From: an uncultured Rhodanobacter sp.
Lineage (GTDB): Bacteria; Pseudomonadota; Gammaproteobacteria; Xanthomonadales; Rhodanobacteraceae
DNA: 8,985 bases
NCBI GenBank assembly: GCA_903827735.1
Contig: CAIKJM010000180.1
Coordinates: forward strand, 1 to 8,985
Direction of reading: 5' to 3'
The notes beneath the pieces are model-generated. The model was not told the origin of the DNA, made no database searches, and saw only the letters and a list, made by a program, of their open reading frames with translations. Shown here in pieces: positions 1 to 6,771 of this stretch (positions are counted from its first letter, which is position 1; the number at the start of each line of letters is the position of its first letter). Made by a program: the position numbers and the translations under genes.

Positions 1-713
1 CCAAGACGGTTACCGACAGCACCGATGTGCGTCTGGAAGCTGGCTACCGCTATGACTTCGACGACAGCACCAGCAGCAACCCTGCTTTTGCTGCCACCGG
101 CAACAACACCAACCGTAATGGTTACGGCGACGCGTTCCTGGGTCTGAGCATCGTCTCGCGCTTCGGCGCTCCGCCGGCGGCTCCTGCTCCGGCCGTTGCT
201 CCGGCTCCGGCTCCGGCTGACTGCTCCACGATGGACAGCGACCATGACGGCGTGAACGATTGCGACGACAAGTGCCCGAACACCCCGGCCGGTACGATCG
301 TTGGACCTGACGGTTGCCCGCAGAAGGTTGTTATCGACCTGCGCGGTGTGAACTTCAAGTTCGACTTCCCGAAGAAGGGTCACGTGAAGGCGAGCGAAAT
401 CGGCAAGGCTCTTGCTGTTCCGACCGCTGACTCGCTGGCTGTGCTGAACCAGGCTGTCGACACCCTGCAGCGTTACCCGCAGGTGCATGTGACCGTTGCT
501 GGCTACACCGACAGCAAGGGTACCGATGCTTACAACCAGAGCCTGTCCGAGCGTCGTGCGCAGATTGTGTATGACTATCTGACCAGCCATGGTATCGACG
601 CCAGCCGCCTGGACGGTCCGATCGGTCACGGCAAGAACGATCCGATCGGCGACAACGCCACGGATGCCGGTCGCGCTCAGAACCGTCGTACCGAACTGCA
701 GGTCAAGCAGTAA
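1..713 (+). CDS. OmpA-family outer-membrane protein, 3' part (5' truncated by window edge)
   Basis: The reading frame is already open at base 3 and ends in tandem in-frame stops (TAA at 711, TAG at 714). The visible part runs in this order. First come about 50 residues that look like the last beta-barrel strands and end in Phe (motif LGLSIVSRFG). Next is an Ala-Pro hinge at about 168-221. Then comes an Asp-rich thrombospondin-type-3-like calcium-binding segment (DSDHDGVNDCDDKCP), with Cys residues spaced for disulfides. An OmpA C-terminal domain covers about 348-710. In that domain the motif TDSKGTDAYNQSLSERRA carries the Asp and, 15 residues later, the Arg that bind diaminopimelate in OmpA relatives, and NRRTEL closes it. 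The family anchors the outer membrane to peptidoglycan. Codon use is strongly biased and the gene ends in a strong terminator, which suggests high expression (inference). Whether it is OmpA or OprF proper cannot be decided without the missing N-terminus. Confidence 0.93.
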   Translation, partial: KTVTDSTDVRLEAGYRYDFDDSTSSNPAFAATGNNTNRNGYGDAFLGLSIVSRFGAPPAAPAPAVAPAPAPADCSTMDSDHDGVNDCDDKCPNTPAGTIVGPDGCPQKVVIDLRGVNFKFDFPKKGHVKASEIGKALAVPTADSLAVLNQAVDTLQRYPQVHVTVAGYTDSKGTDAYNQSLSERRAQIVYDYLTSHGIDASRLDGPIGHGKNDPIGDNATDAGRAQNRRTELQVKQ

Positions 714-732
714 TAGACCGCAGCAAGTGAAT

Positions 733-761
733 AAAAAACCCGGCTTCGGCCGGGTTTTTTT
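733..761 (+). terminator. Rho-independent terminator of the ompA-like gene
   Basis: A perfect stem, ACCCGGC paired with GCCGGGT, closes a TTCG tetraloop with the favourable C-G closing pair. It is preceded by a run of A (733-738) and followed by a run of T (755-761). It begins 20 bases after the stop codon. Because the A tract mirrors the T tract it could also work on the minus strand, but no minus-strand gene ends here. This separates the porin gene from the downstream pseudouridine synthase, which therefore needs its own promoter. Confidence 0.95.
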
Positions 762-861
762 ATGGGCGTTCGCCGGAGTATTCCGCATAGCCATCCATCG
801 TCACGGCAATACCGTGGTATTTAACTTGTCGCGCGGCAGCCATCGTCGATACGCTACGTCG

Positions 862-1635
862 ATGCATCGCCCCAATTCTCGCTCGACGCGAACAAACATA
901 GTCGCCAAAGCCAAAGCCCCACGGTTCGGTCTGGCTCGGATATTGTCCAAAATGGGCATTTGTTCGCGAACTCAGGCCGAACATTGGATACGCGAGGGGC
1001 GGGTAAGTATCGGCGGTCGCCTGGAGCGCGATCCGCAGTTTCCCACCTCGATGGATCAAGCCGAGATTGCGGTTGATGGCATCAACGTCCGAGCCGCTGC
1101 GCACGTGTATGTGATGTTCAACAAGCCGCGCGGATTAGTCGTCAGCGCCGCGGATGAAAAGGGTCGGGACACCGTCTACACGGCGCTAGCTGCTGCGGGC
1201 TTGCCGTGGTTAGGACCGGTAGGGCGCCTGGACAAGGCGAGCGAGGGCCTGCTGTTGCTCAGCAACGACACGGCCTGGGCATCAGGGATCACCGATCCGG
1301 TGACTCATCTGGACAAGACGTATCACGTCCAGGTAGCCGGGCAGCCGGACGATGAGACGCTGGCGAAAATACTGGCGGGCGTCAATGAGTCAGGCGATGT
1401 GCTGAAAGCAAAACACGCCATCCTGCTTCGATCTGGTGAAAAGAACGCATGGCTCGAGGTTGTGCTGGACGAGGGGCGGAACCGACACATTCGCCGCCTG
1501 CTCGCCGCATTGGGATTTGACGTGCTGCGCCTTATTCGCGTCGCCATAGGCCGGCTTCCACTCGGCGAACTGGCCAAAGGTCAGTGGCGCGAACTCACCG
1601 CCGAAGAAGTGAGTGCGCTTGATAGCCGTCGATAG
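862..1635 (+). CDS. S4-domain rRNA pseudouridine synthase, RsuA/RluB/RluE/RluF family
   Basis: This 257-residue protein is predicted to isomerise a specific uridine in ribosomal RNA to pseudouridine. Residues about 22-75 form an S4 RNA-binding domain (LARILSKMGICSRTQAEHWI, then a GRVSIGG turn). The catalytic domain follows: FNKPRGLV near 86-93, the catalytic-Asp motif GRLDKASEGLLLLSND with Asp124, HLDKTYHVQV, and the family C-terminal motif EGRNRHIRRLLAALG near 204-218. The frame stays open upstream to 589, inside the porin gene, but that stretch has no family similarity. ATG 862 is the first ATG in frame after the terminator that keeps the whole S4 domain; ATG 952 would cut into it. No good Shine-Dalgarno precedes 862, so the start is uncertain. 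RluE of E. coli lacks an S4 domain, so this resembles RsuA/RluB/RluF more in architecture. The exact target base (16S or 23S) cannot be read from sequence alone, so no symbol is given. The stop lies 14 bases from the convergent kbl stop. Confidence 0.88.
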   Translation: MHRPNSRSTRTNIVAKAKAPRFGLARILSKMGICSRTQAEHWIREGRVSIGGRLERDPQFPTSMDQAEIAVDGINVRAAAHVYVMFNKPRGLVVSAADEKGRDTVYTALAAAGLPWLGPVGRLDKASEGLLLLSNDTAWASGITDPVTHLDKTYHVQVAGQPDDETLAKILAGVNESGDVLKAKHAILLRSGEKNAWLEVVLDEGRNRHIRRLLAALGFDVLRLIRVAIGRLPLGELAKGQWRELTAEEVSALDSRR

Positions 1636-1649
1636 TTGCCTGGCAAAGG

Positions 1650-2882
1650 CTATGTGCCGATCACGCCGAGCTGTTTGCCCACCTGGGTAAACGCGGCAAT
1701 GGCTTTGTCCAGATGCTCACGCGTATGCGCCGCGCTCATCTGCGTGCGTATCCGCGCCTTGCCCTGTGGCACCACAGGAAAAAAAAAGCCGGTGACGTAA
1801 ATGCCTTGTTCGAGCAAGGCGGAGGCCATGGCCTGGGCCTTGGGCGCGTCGTAAATCATCACCGGTACGATCGGGTGCACGCCCGGGCGAATGTCGAACC
1901 CCGCCGCCGTCATCTGTTCGCGGAAGTAGCGCGTGTTGTCCTGCACTTTTTTGCGCAGGTCGCCAGCGGAAGCCAGCATGTCGAATACCTTGATACCCGC
2001 GGCAACCACGTGGGGCGGCAGCGAATTGGAGAAAAGATAGGGGCGCGAACGCTGGCGCAACATCTCGATCACTTCCTTACGGCCGGTGGTGAACCCACCT
2101 AGCGCGCCGCCGAGCGCCTTGCCCAGCGTGCCGGTGAAGATATCGATCTTGTCCATGACGCCGTGTACTTCGGCTGCGCCGCGACCATGTTCGCCAAGAA
2201 ACCCCGTGCAGTGGCATTCGTCGATGTGGACCAGCGCGTTGTACTTCTTCGCCAGTGCGGTGATCTGGTCCAGCGGTGCGATAAAGCCGTCCATGGAAAA
2301 GGCGCCGTCGCTGGTGATCAGCTTGGTGCGCGCGCCGGCGGCGTCGGCGGCCTGCAGCTGCGCTTCCAGATCGGCCATGTCGCAGTTGCCGTAGCGAAAG
2401 CGCTTGGCCTTGCACAGGCGGATGCCGTCGATGATCGAGGCGTGGTTGAGCGCGTCGGAAATGATCGCGTCTTCTTCGCCGAACAGCGGTTCGAACAGCC
2501 CGCCGTTGGCATCGAAGCAGGCCGCATAGAGGATGGTGTCCTCGGTACCGAAGAATTCGGCAATCTTCGCTTCGAGCTGCTTGTGCAGATCCTGCGTGCC
2601 GCAGATGAAACGCACCGACGCCATACCGAAGCCGTGCGTATCCAGCGCGTCTTTCGCCGCCTGGATCACGTCGGGATGATCGGCCAGTCCCAGGTAATTA
2701 TTGGCGCAGAAATTCAGGACCTTGCGGCCGTCGGCCAGGGTGATTTCTGCCGACTGTGGCGAGGTGATGATGCGCTCGGCCTTGAACAGGCCCTGTTCGC
2801 GGATGGATTCGAGTTCGCTCTGGTAGCGCGCCTGGCCGGGGTAGCTCATGAGGGGAAATTCCGACGGGAGGAAAGCGCCCAT
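1650..2882 (-). CDS. kbl: Glycine C-acetyltransferase (2-amino-3-ketobutyrate CoA ligase)
   Basis: This PLP enzyme cleaves 2-amino-3-ketobutyrate with CoA into glycine and acetyl-CoA, the second step of threonine breakdown after Tdh. It is cytosolic. The 410 residues match the E. coli Kbl pattern nearly throughout: FCANNYLGLADHPDV, HGFGMASVRFICGTQD, ISDALNHASIIDG, SDGAFSMDG, the PLP-lysine motif TGTLGKALGG (Lys255), RQRSRPYLFSNSLPP and RIRTQMSAAHT. Asp221 should bind the PLP ring nitrogen and His224 should stack on the ring; the motif around them reads DECHCTG rather than the DDSHAVG of E. coli. For the start, ATG 2882 has GAAGG six bases upstream. The second ATG (2849, MSYPGQARYQ) fits the usual family length better but has no Shine-Dalgarno, so both remain possible. 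The gene lies 65 bp downstream of the DUF748 gene on the same strand and is probably co-transcribed with it. The codons for Phe366-368 contain a run of nine T. Confidence 0.96.
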   Translation of the reverse strand: MGAFLPSEFPLMSYPGQARYQSELESIREQGLFKAERIITSPQSAEITLADGRKVLNFCANNYLGLADHPDVIQAAKDALDTHGFGMASVRFICGTQDLHKQLEAKIAEFFGTEDTILYAACFDANGGLFEPLFGEEDAIISDALNHASIIDGIRLCKAKRFRYGNCDMADLEAQLQAADAAGARTKLITSDGAFSMDGFIAPLDQITALAKKYNALVHIDECHCTGFLGEHGRGAAEVHGVMDKIDIFTGTLGKALGGALGGFTTGRKEVIEMLRQRSRPYLFSNSLPPHVVAAGIKVFDMLASAGDLRKKVQDNTRYFREQMTAAGFDIRPGVHPIVPVMIYDAPKAQAMASALLEQGIYVTGFFFPVVPQGKARIRTQMSAAHTREHLDKAIAAFTQVGKQLGVIGT

Positions 2883-2947
2883 TGTGAGCCTTCGGCGCCA
2901 ATCAGAAAACCTTGGGCGTCATCTCGTCGCAACACCCCGGCGTATCT

Positions 2948-5900
2948 TCAGTGCAGGCCGAAGTCGACGCGTGTGGTTGCGCCCTTGTCGTCGATACCTT
3001 TGGCATCGAGTTTCGGTGCCAGCACGAACAATCGCTTGTCCGGCACTTTGCCACGCAGCCAGCCGCGCACGGCATCGGCGCGCTGCTGCGCCAAATGGCG
3101 CATGGCGTCGGTGTCCGTCGACACGTTGGCCTCCAGCATGCTCTTCATCACCTCCGGTGGCTGGGATTTGGTCAGCCCTATCAGGTCGCGCGGCTTCTTG
3201 AACTTGGCGTGCTTGTAGGCTTTGGCCAGATACTTGTTGTAATCGTCTGGGCTCAGCGGTGCGTCGTTGGTCGTAACGGCTGTATCTGTCTTGTCACCTT
3301 CATCGTCGCGCTGCTCGGCGCGAACGAGCTGGTCGACGGTGACGCTGCGCAGGCCTTTTTCATCCTTGGAAGGATCCGCGCGGCCCATGATGTCCAGGTT
3401 GAGCGAGGGCTTTTCGGTTAGTGCCTTCACGATAAGCGCGAGCTTTTTCTGAGCGTCGGCGCTGAGTTCGGTGCTGCCCGGGGCAAATTCCACATAGCCA
3501 AGATCCTGGCCCGAGCTGCCGCTGAATGCCGAGCCCAGCAGCCGGAACGGCGCGGTGACGGCGCGGCCGATCAGGTTGACGAAGGCGTGCCAGACCAGGC
3601 CGCCGATGCTGAACTTGGGATCATCCAGCGAGCCGGATACCGGCAGATGGACGTCGATACGGCCCTGTGAATCCTTCAGCAAAGCAACCGCCAGCTTTAC
3701 CGGCAGGTGGCTAATACCTTTACCCTCGATGCGATCGCCGAAAGTCAGCTGGTCGATGAAGATATGGTTGTCGGCCGATAGCTTTCGCTGATCCAGCCTG
3801 TAATGAACGTCGGCATTGAGTCGGCCTTTGGTAATCGGATAGCCGGTGTATTTGCCGGAGTAGGCACTGAGGTTGGTCAGCTCGATGCCCTCCGCTTTGC
3901 CGGTGATATCGAGAAATCCCACCGGCGCCAGCGGATTGATCGAGCCTTCGATATCCACCGGCGAGTTGTCGTCGAGTTCACCCTGCAGGCTCAGGTCGGC
4001 CGGCGGCCCGGCGTCGGTGCCGAAGCCTCCGATCTTGCCGGTGAGCTGGGTGATATTGGCCGTGTAGTTGGGTTTGATGAAGTTGTCGGTGTAATTGAGC
4101 TGGCTGTTCGTCACCGTGATAGCGCTGATATGCACCTGCGGGGCAGGCAGATTGCTCACCGTCGCAGGCGTGGCCGCGCTAGCGGCGGCAGCGGGCGCCG
4201 TCTCGGCGCGGGTCACCGATACGGGGGCACTGGCGGGATTAGCCACAACGTCCTGCGTATTCAGCCGTCCATTGGCGTTAATGATCAACCGCGCATAGAT
4301 CTGATCGAGCGCAAGCAACCCGATGGAAACTTTTGGCGCACCGTCGCCCAGCTGTACGCTGAGGCCGCTAAGCGTGAGCGCCTCCCAACGTACGAAGTCA
4401 TCGCCGCTGACCTTGTCCTGCACGCGCACGCGGCCTAGCGTCACGACACCGCGATAATCGGTCGTTGATTGATCGCCGCGCTGCGCGTAGTGGACGCGTC
4501 CATTGCTCGTCAGCAGTGCGCTGCTCACCTGGACATTGAGCGGCACGCTGCCGTAGTTCTCGAACGGTGCCAGGTTGAGCCGCGTGGTCTTGATCTGCAG
4601 CTGCGCTTCCAGCGGCTGCGGCGTCACCTTACCGCTGATCTGATAGCTGCCGTTCTTGCCGATAGAGCCGGAGGTGTCGATCTTCAAAGGCTGCCGCATA
4701 TCGTCCGAGAGACCATCGGCCTTCAGGCTGATCTTGCTGAGCTTTAAGGTCTGCGGCTTGCCGAGCGCCTTTTGATCGGTCAGCGCCACGGCACCGTCAT
4801 CAAGCAAAAAGTGATCGATATGCCATTGCCAAACGCTGGCTGGAGACGTTCCTTTGGATGCCTTGGATTTTTTATGGGAATCCGCAGCGGATGACGGTGG
4901 CGTTGATGCTGAGGGCGCCGCGGTTGAAGAAGCGAGCTCGGCCAGATCGATGTTGCCGTTGGCTAGTCGCTGGGCATCAACCGTCAAACCTTTAATTGCA
5001 ACCGTAGCAAGCTTCGCTTCTTGTTTGATCAGGTCAAACTGGTCGAGATCGAGCTGCAGGCTCTTCCACTGCACGCCCGAATCCTTGTGCTTTTTCGAAA
5101 GCAGCGCGCCATCGCTCAGCGTAATCTGCGTGCCGTTGAGCTGCGCATTGAAGGGACCATGCCACTGCGCTTGCAGCTGTCCGTGGGCGGCAAGTTTGCC
5201 GCTGAGGTTTGCAGCAAGCGTGGGGTCACTAATAGCTTGCAGCGGCGCAATGTTCACGCCATCCAGGCTGACGTTGCCGCGAAACTGGCTGGCGGCAATA
5301 TTGACCGAGCCTTTCGCTTTCAGGTTGCCGCCATCGAGCTGGGCAGTCATATCAAGCGCAGCCGCTGGCGCTGGTACCGTCGCCAATTGGCTGATGCTGC
5401 CGCGCAGATTGTCCAGACTCAGCTGCGTCGGTGCGGGCCCGGTTTTATCGACGTAAAGCAGATGGCCGCCGACGATATCCAGCTGAGCAATACGCACGGC
5501 GGTCTTTGCACCTTCGGTAGGTTTGCCGTCACCGAGCAGCGGATCGAAGTTGCTGCGGCCTCCGATCAAGCTGATGTAGCGCAACTCGGGATGATCCAGG
5601 CGCAGCGTGCCGAATGTGTAGCGTGAGATCAGCGGCTGTACGTCGGTCAGTTGTGCCTGGGCTCGTTGAAGGCTGAGCAGCGGCGTCGAGTCTTTGCCGG
5701 TCACCGCCAGCTGGTCCAACTGCAGCGCGCCGGTGAGGCTCAGACGAGGTGTTTTTGAGTCGGCGATGAAATGCAGATCCAGTTCCCCGGAGAGCTGCCC
5801 CTTTGCCACCGATAGTGGCATCGCCGGTACGTAACCGAGGTAGCGGGGGAGGTCGAGATGATCGAGATGAAAATGCATCACCGACGCGCGCGTGCTGGCG

Positions 5901-6598
5901 AACGGCTTGATCTGACCGGCTAGCCTGACGACGCTGCCGTCTACCGTCATCGCCAGCAGCGGCTGTACGAAGATGTCGGTATCGCTGGGCAGACTGGCGA
6001 TAAAGGGGATGCCCAGTTCGAGCTGGGCCACTTCGTGATGCGCCTTTTGCACACTATCGACGAAAACGATATCGCCTCGATGCACGCTGATGTTGTACAG
6101 CGCGAATCGCGCCGGTGAGGTATCGGGCTTAGCTGGGCCACCAGCGAACTTGTCGATCAGATCGGAAAAGTTGAAGTGCTGCGGCCCATCGCGTGAGAGC
6201 AGGATGCGCGGTCGATCGAGCTGCAGCTGGTCGAGAATCGGTGCGAAGCGAAACAGCGAACTCCACGACGCGTTGATCACCAGATGATCGACATCGACGA
6301 AGCGGCCGTGGCCATCGCGATCGCCGATATGCAAACCGTCCAGCGCAAGCCTCAGCGTGAACGGATTGAGGTGCACCTGCTGCACGGTGACGGGTCGCTG
6401 CAGGGTTTGGCTCAATCGACTTTGCAGCTGGCTGCGTATCAGCGGCGGTGCCGCGAAAAAGCCCAGCAGGCCAAACACCACCAATACGATAACGACGGTG
6501 CGCAGCGTCTTGCGCGCGCGGTGCGATCGATAGAATTTGCCCACCGGTTCGCGCCAGGCGGAGGGATGTGACCATGGCGGCAGTTTCCATTCCCGCAT
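2948..6598 (-). CDS. AsmA-like DUF748 envelope protein with OmpA-like C-terminus
   Basis: This is a giant envelope protein of about 1216 residues. A basic N-terminus (KFYRSHRARKTLR) precedes one hydrophobic segment at about 34-54 (TVVIVLVVFGLLGFFAAPPL), so it is predicted to be anchored in the inner membrane with the body in the periplasm. The body is rich in alternating beta-strand patterns typical of AsmA/YdbH/TamB-type proteins, with two low-complexity linkers (4838-4930 and 4142-4246). The family hallmark follows near residues 985-1025: LLKDSQGRIDVHLPVSGSLD, then PKFSIGGLVW. The last 180 residues begin with YVEFAPGSTELSADAQKKL and resemble an OmpA domain split by an insert. Relatives in the AsmA group are linked to lipid movement between membranes; that role is inferred here. 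ATG 6598 was chosen because GGGGAG lies about 10 bases upstream; ATG 6628 and TTG 6649 add 10 or 17 residues. The gene sits between tdh and kbl on the same strand. Confidence 0.88.
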   Translation of the reverse strand: MREWKLPPWSHPSAWREPVGKFYRSHRARKTLRTVVIVLVVFGLLGFFAAPPLIRSQLQSRLSQTLQRPVTVQQVHLNPFTLRLALDGLHIGDRDGHGRFVDVDHLVINASWSSLFRFAPILDQLQLDRPRILLSRDGPQHFNFSDLIDKFAGGPAKPDTSPARFALYNISVHRGDIVFVDSVQKAHHEVAQLELGIPFIASLPSDTDIFVQPLLAMTVDGSVVRLAGQIKPFASTRASVMHFHLDHLDLPRYLGYVPAMPLSVAKGQLSGELDLHFIADSKTPRLSLTGALQLDQLAVTGKDSTPLLSLQRAQAQLTDVQPLISRYTFGTLRLDHPELRYISLIGGRSNFDPLLGDGKPTEGAKTAVRIAQLDIVGGHLLYVDKTGPAPTQLSLDNLRGSISQLATVPAPAAALDMTAQLDGGNLKAKGSVNIAASQFRGNVSLDGVNIAPLQAISDPTLAANLSGKLAAHGQLQAQWHGPFNAQLNGTQITLSDGALLSKKHKDSGVQWKSLQLDLDQFDLIKQEAKLATVAIKGLTVDAQRLANGNIDLAELASSTAAPSASTPPSSAADSHKKSKASKGTSPASVWQWHIDHFLLDDGAVALTDQKALGKPQTLKLSKISLKADGLSDDMRQPLKIDTSGSIGKNGSYQISGKVTPQPLEAQLQIKTTRLNLAPFENYGSVPLNVQVSSALLTSNGRVHYAQRGDQSTTDYRGVVTLGRVRVQDKVSGDDFVRWEALTLSGLSVQLGDGAPKVSIGLLALDQIYARLIINANGRLNTQDVVANPASAPVSVTRAETAPAAAASAATPATVSNLPAPQVHISAITVTNSQLNYTDNFIKPNYTANITQLTGKIGGFGTDAGPPADLSLQGELDDNSPVDIEGSINPLAPVGFLDITGKAEGIELTNLSAYSGKYTGYPITKGRLNADVHYRLDQRKLSADNHIFIDQLTFGDRIEGKGISHLPVKLAVALLKDSQGRIDVHLPVSGSLDDPKFSIGGLVWHAFVNLIGRAVTAPFRLLGSAFSGSSGQDLGYVEFAPGSTELSADAQKKLALIVKALTEKPSLNLDIMGRADPSKDEKGLRSVTVDQLVRAEQRDDEGDKTDTAVTTNDAPLSPDDYNKYLAKAYKHAKFKKPRDLIGLTKSQPPEVMKSMLEANVSTDTDAMRHLAQQRADAVRGWLRGKVPDKRLFVLAPKLDAKGIDDKGATTRVDFGLH

Positions 6599-6711
6599 TC
6601 GACCGTTGCTCCCCTGGTTGCGAGTCATCCCGTGTGGCCGATTTGGCAACGTGAGCGTTCCCTATGCTGCGGCTCTCTGACATTCCTGAAACGAGTTTAC
6701 GCCAGCGGCGG

Positions 6712-6733
6712 GTTGGCCAGTCGTTAGCCAGTC
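6712..6733 (-). repeat. 11-bp tandem direct repeat upstream of the DUF748 gene
   Basis: Two immediately adjacent 11-base units (plus strand GTTGGCCAGTC then GTTAGCCAGTC) differ at one base. A period of 11 is close to one helical turn, so a protein binding both copies would sit on the same DNA face. On the minus strand the repeat ends 12 bases before TAAACT (6699-6694), a possible -10 box with no good -35. That arrangement resembles promoters activated by OmpR/PhoB-type regulators, which bind direct repeats spaced about 11 bp. The repeat is seen directly; the regulatory role is inference. Confidence 0.4.
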
Positions 6734-6771
6734 CACCTTTTCCCGTTGCGTTGAACGTCAAAGCGCAGCGC

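Noticed and set aside
589..861. Upstream in-frame extension of the pseudouridine synthase, overlapping the porin gene
   Set aside because: The frame is open by chance. It crosses the porin stop and a strong terminator, and the translated part shows no S4 or synthase similarity.
2163..3218. Long plus-strand open frame (351 codons) opposite kbl
   Set aside because: It is the antisense of a clearly real gene with strong family motifs. The translation is Val/Gly/Arg-rich with no recognisable motif, as expected for a GC-rich shadow.
3803..5626. Several plus-strand open frames opposite the DUF748 gene
   Set aside because: All lie inside the DUF748 gene on the opposite strand, have no domain motif, and follow its codon phase as shadows.
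6129..6761. A 210-codon minus-strand frame overlapping the DUF748 start
   Set aside because: It overlaps the membrane-anchor part of the DUF748 gene in another frame. The translation is rich in Arg and Ala and has no motif; no frameshift is needed to explain the real gene.
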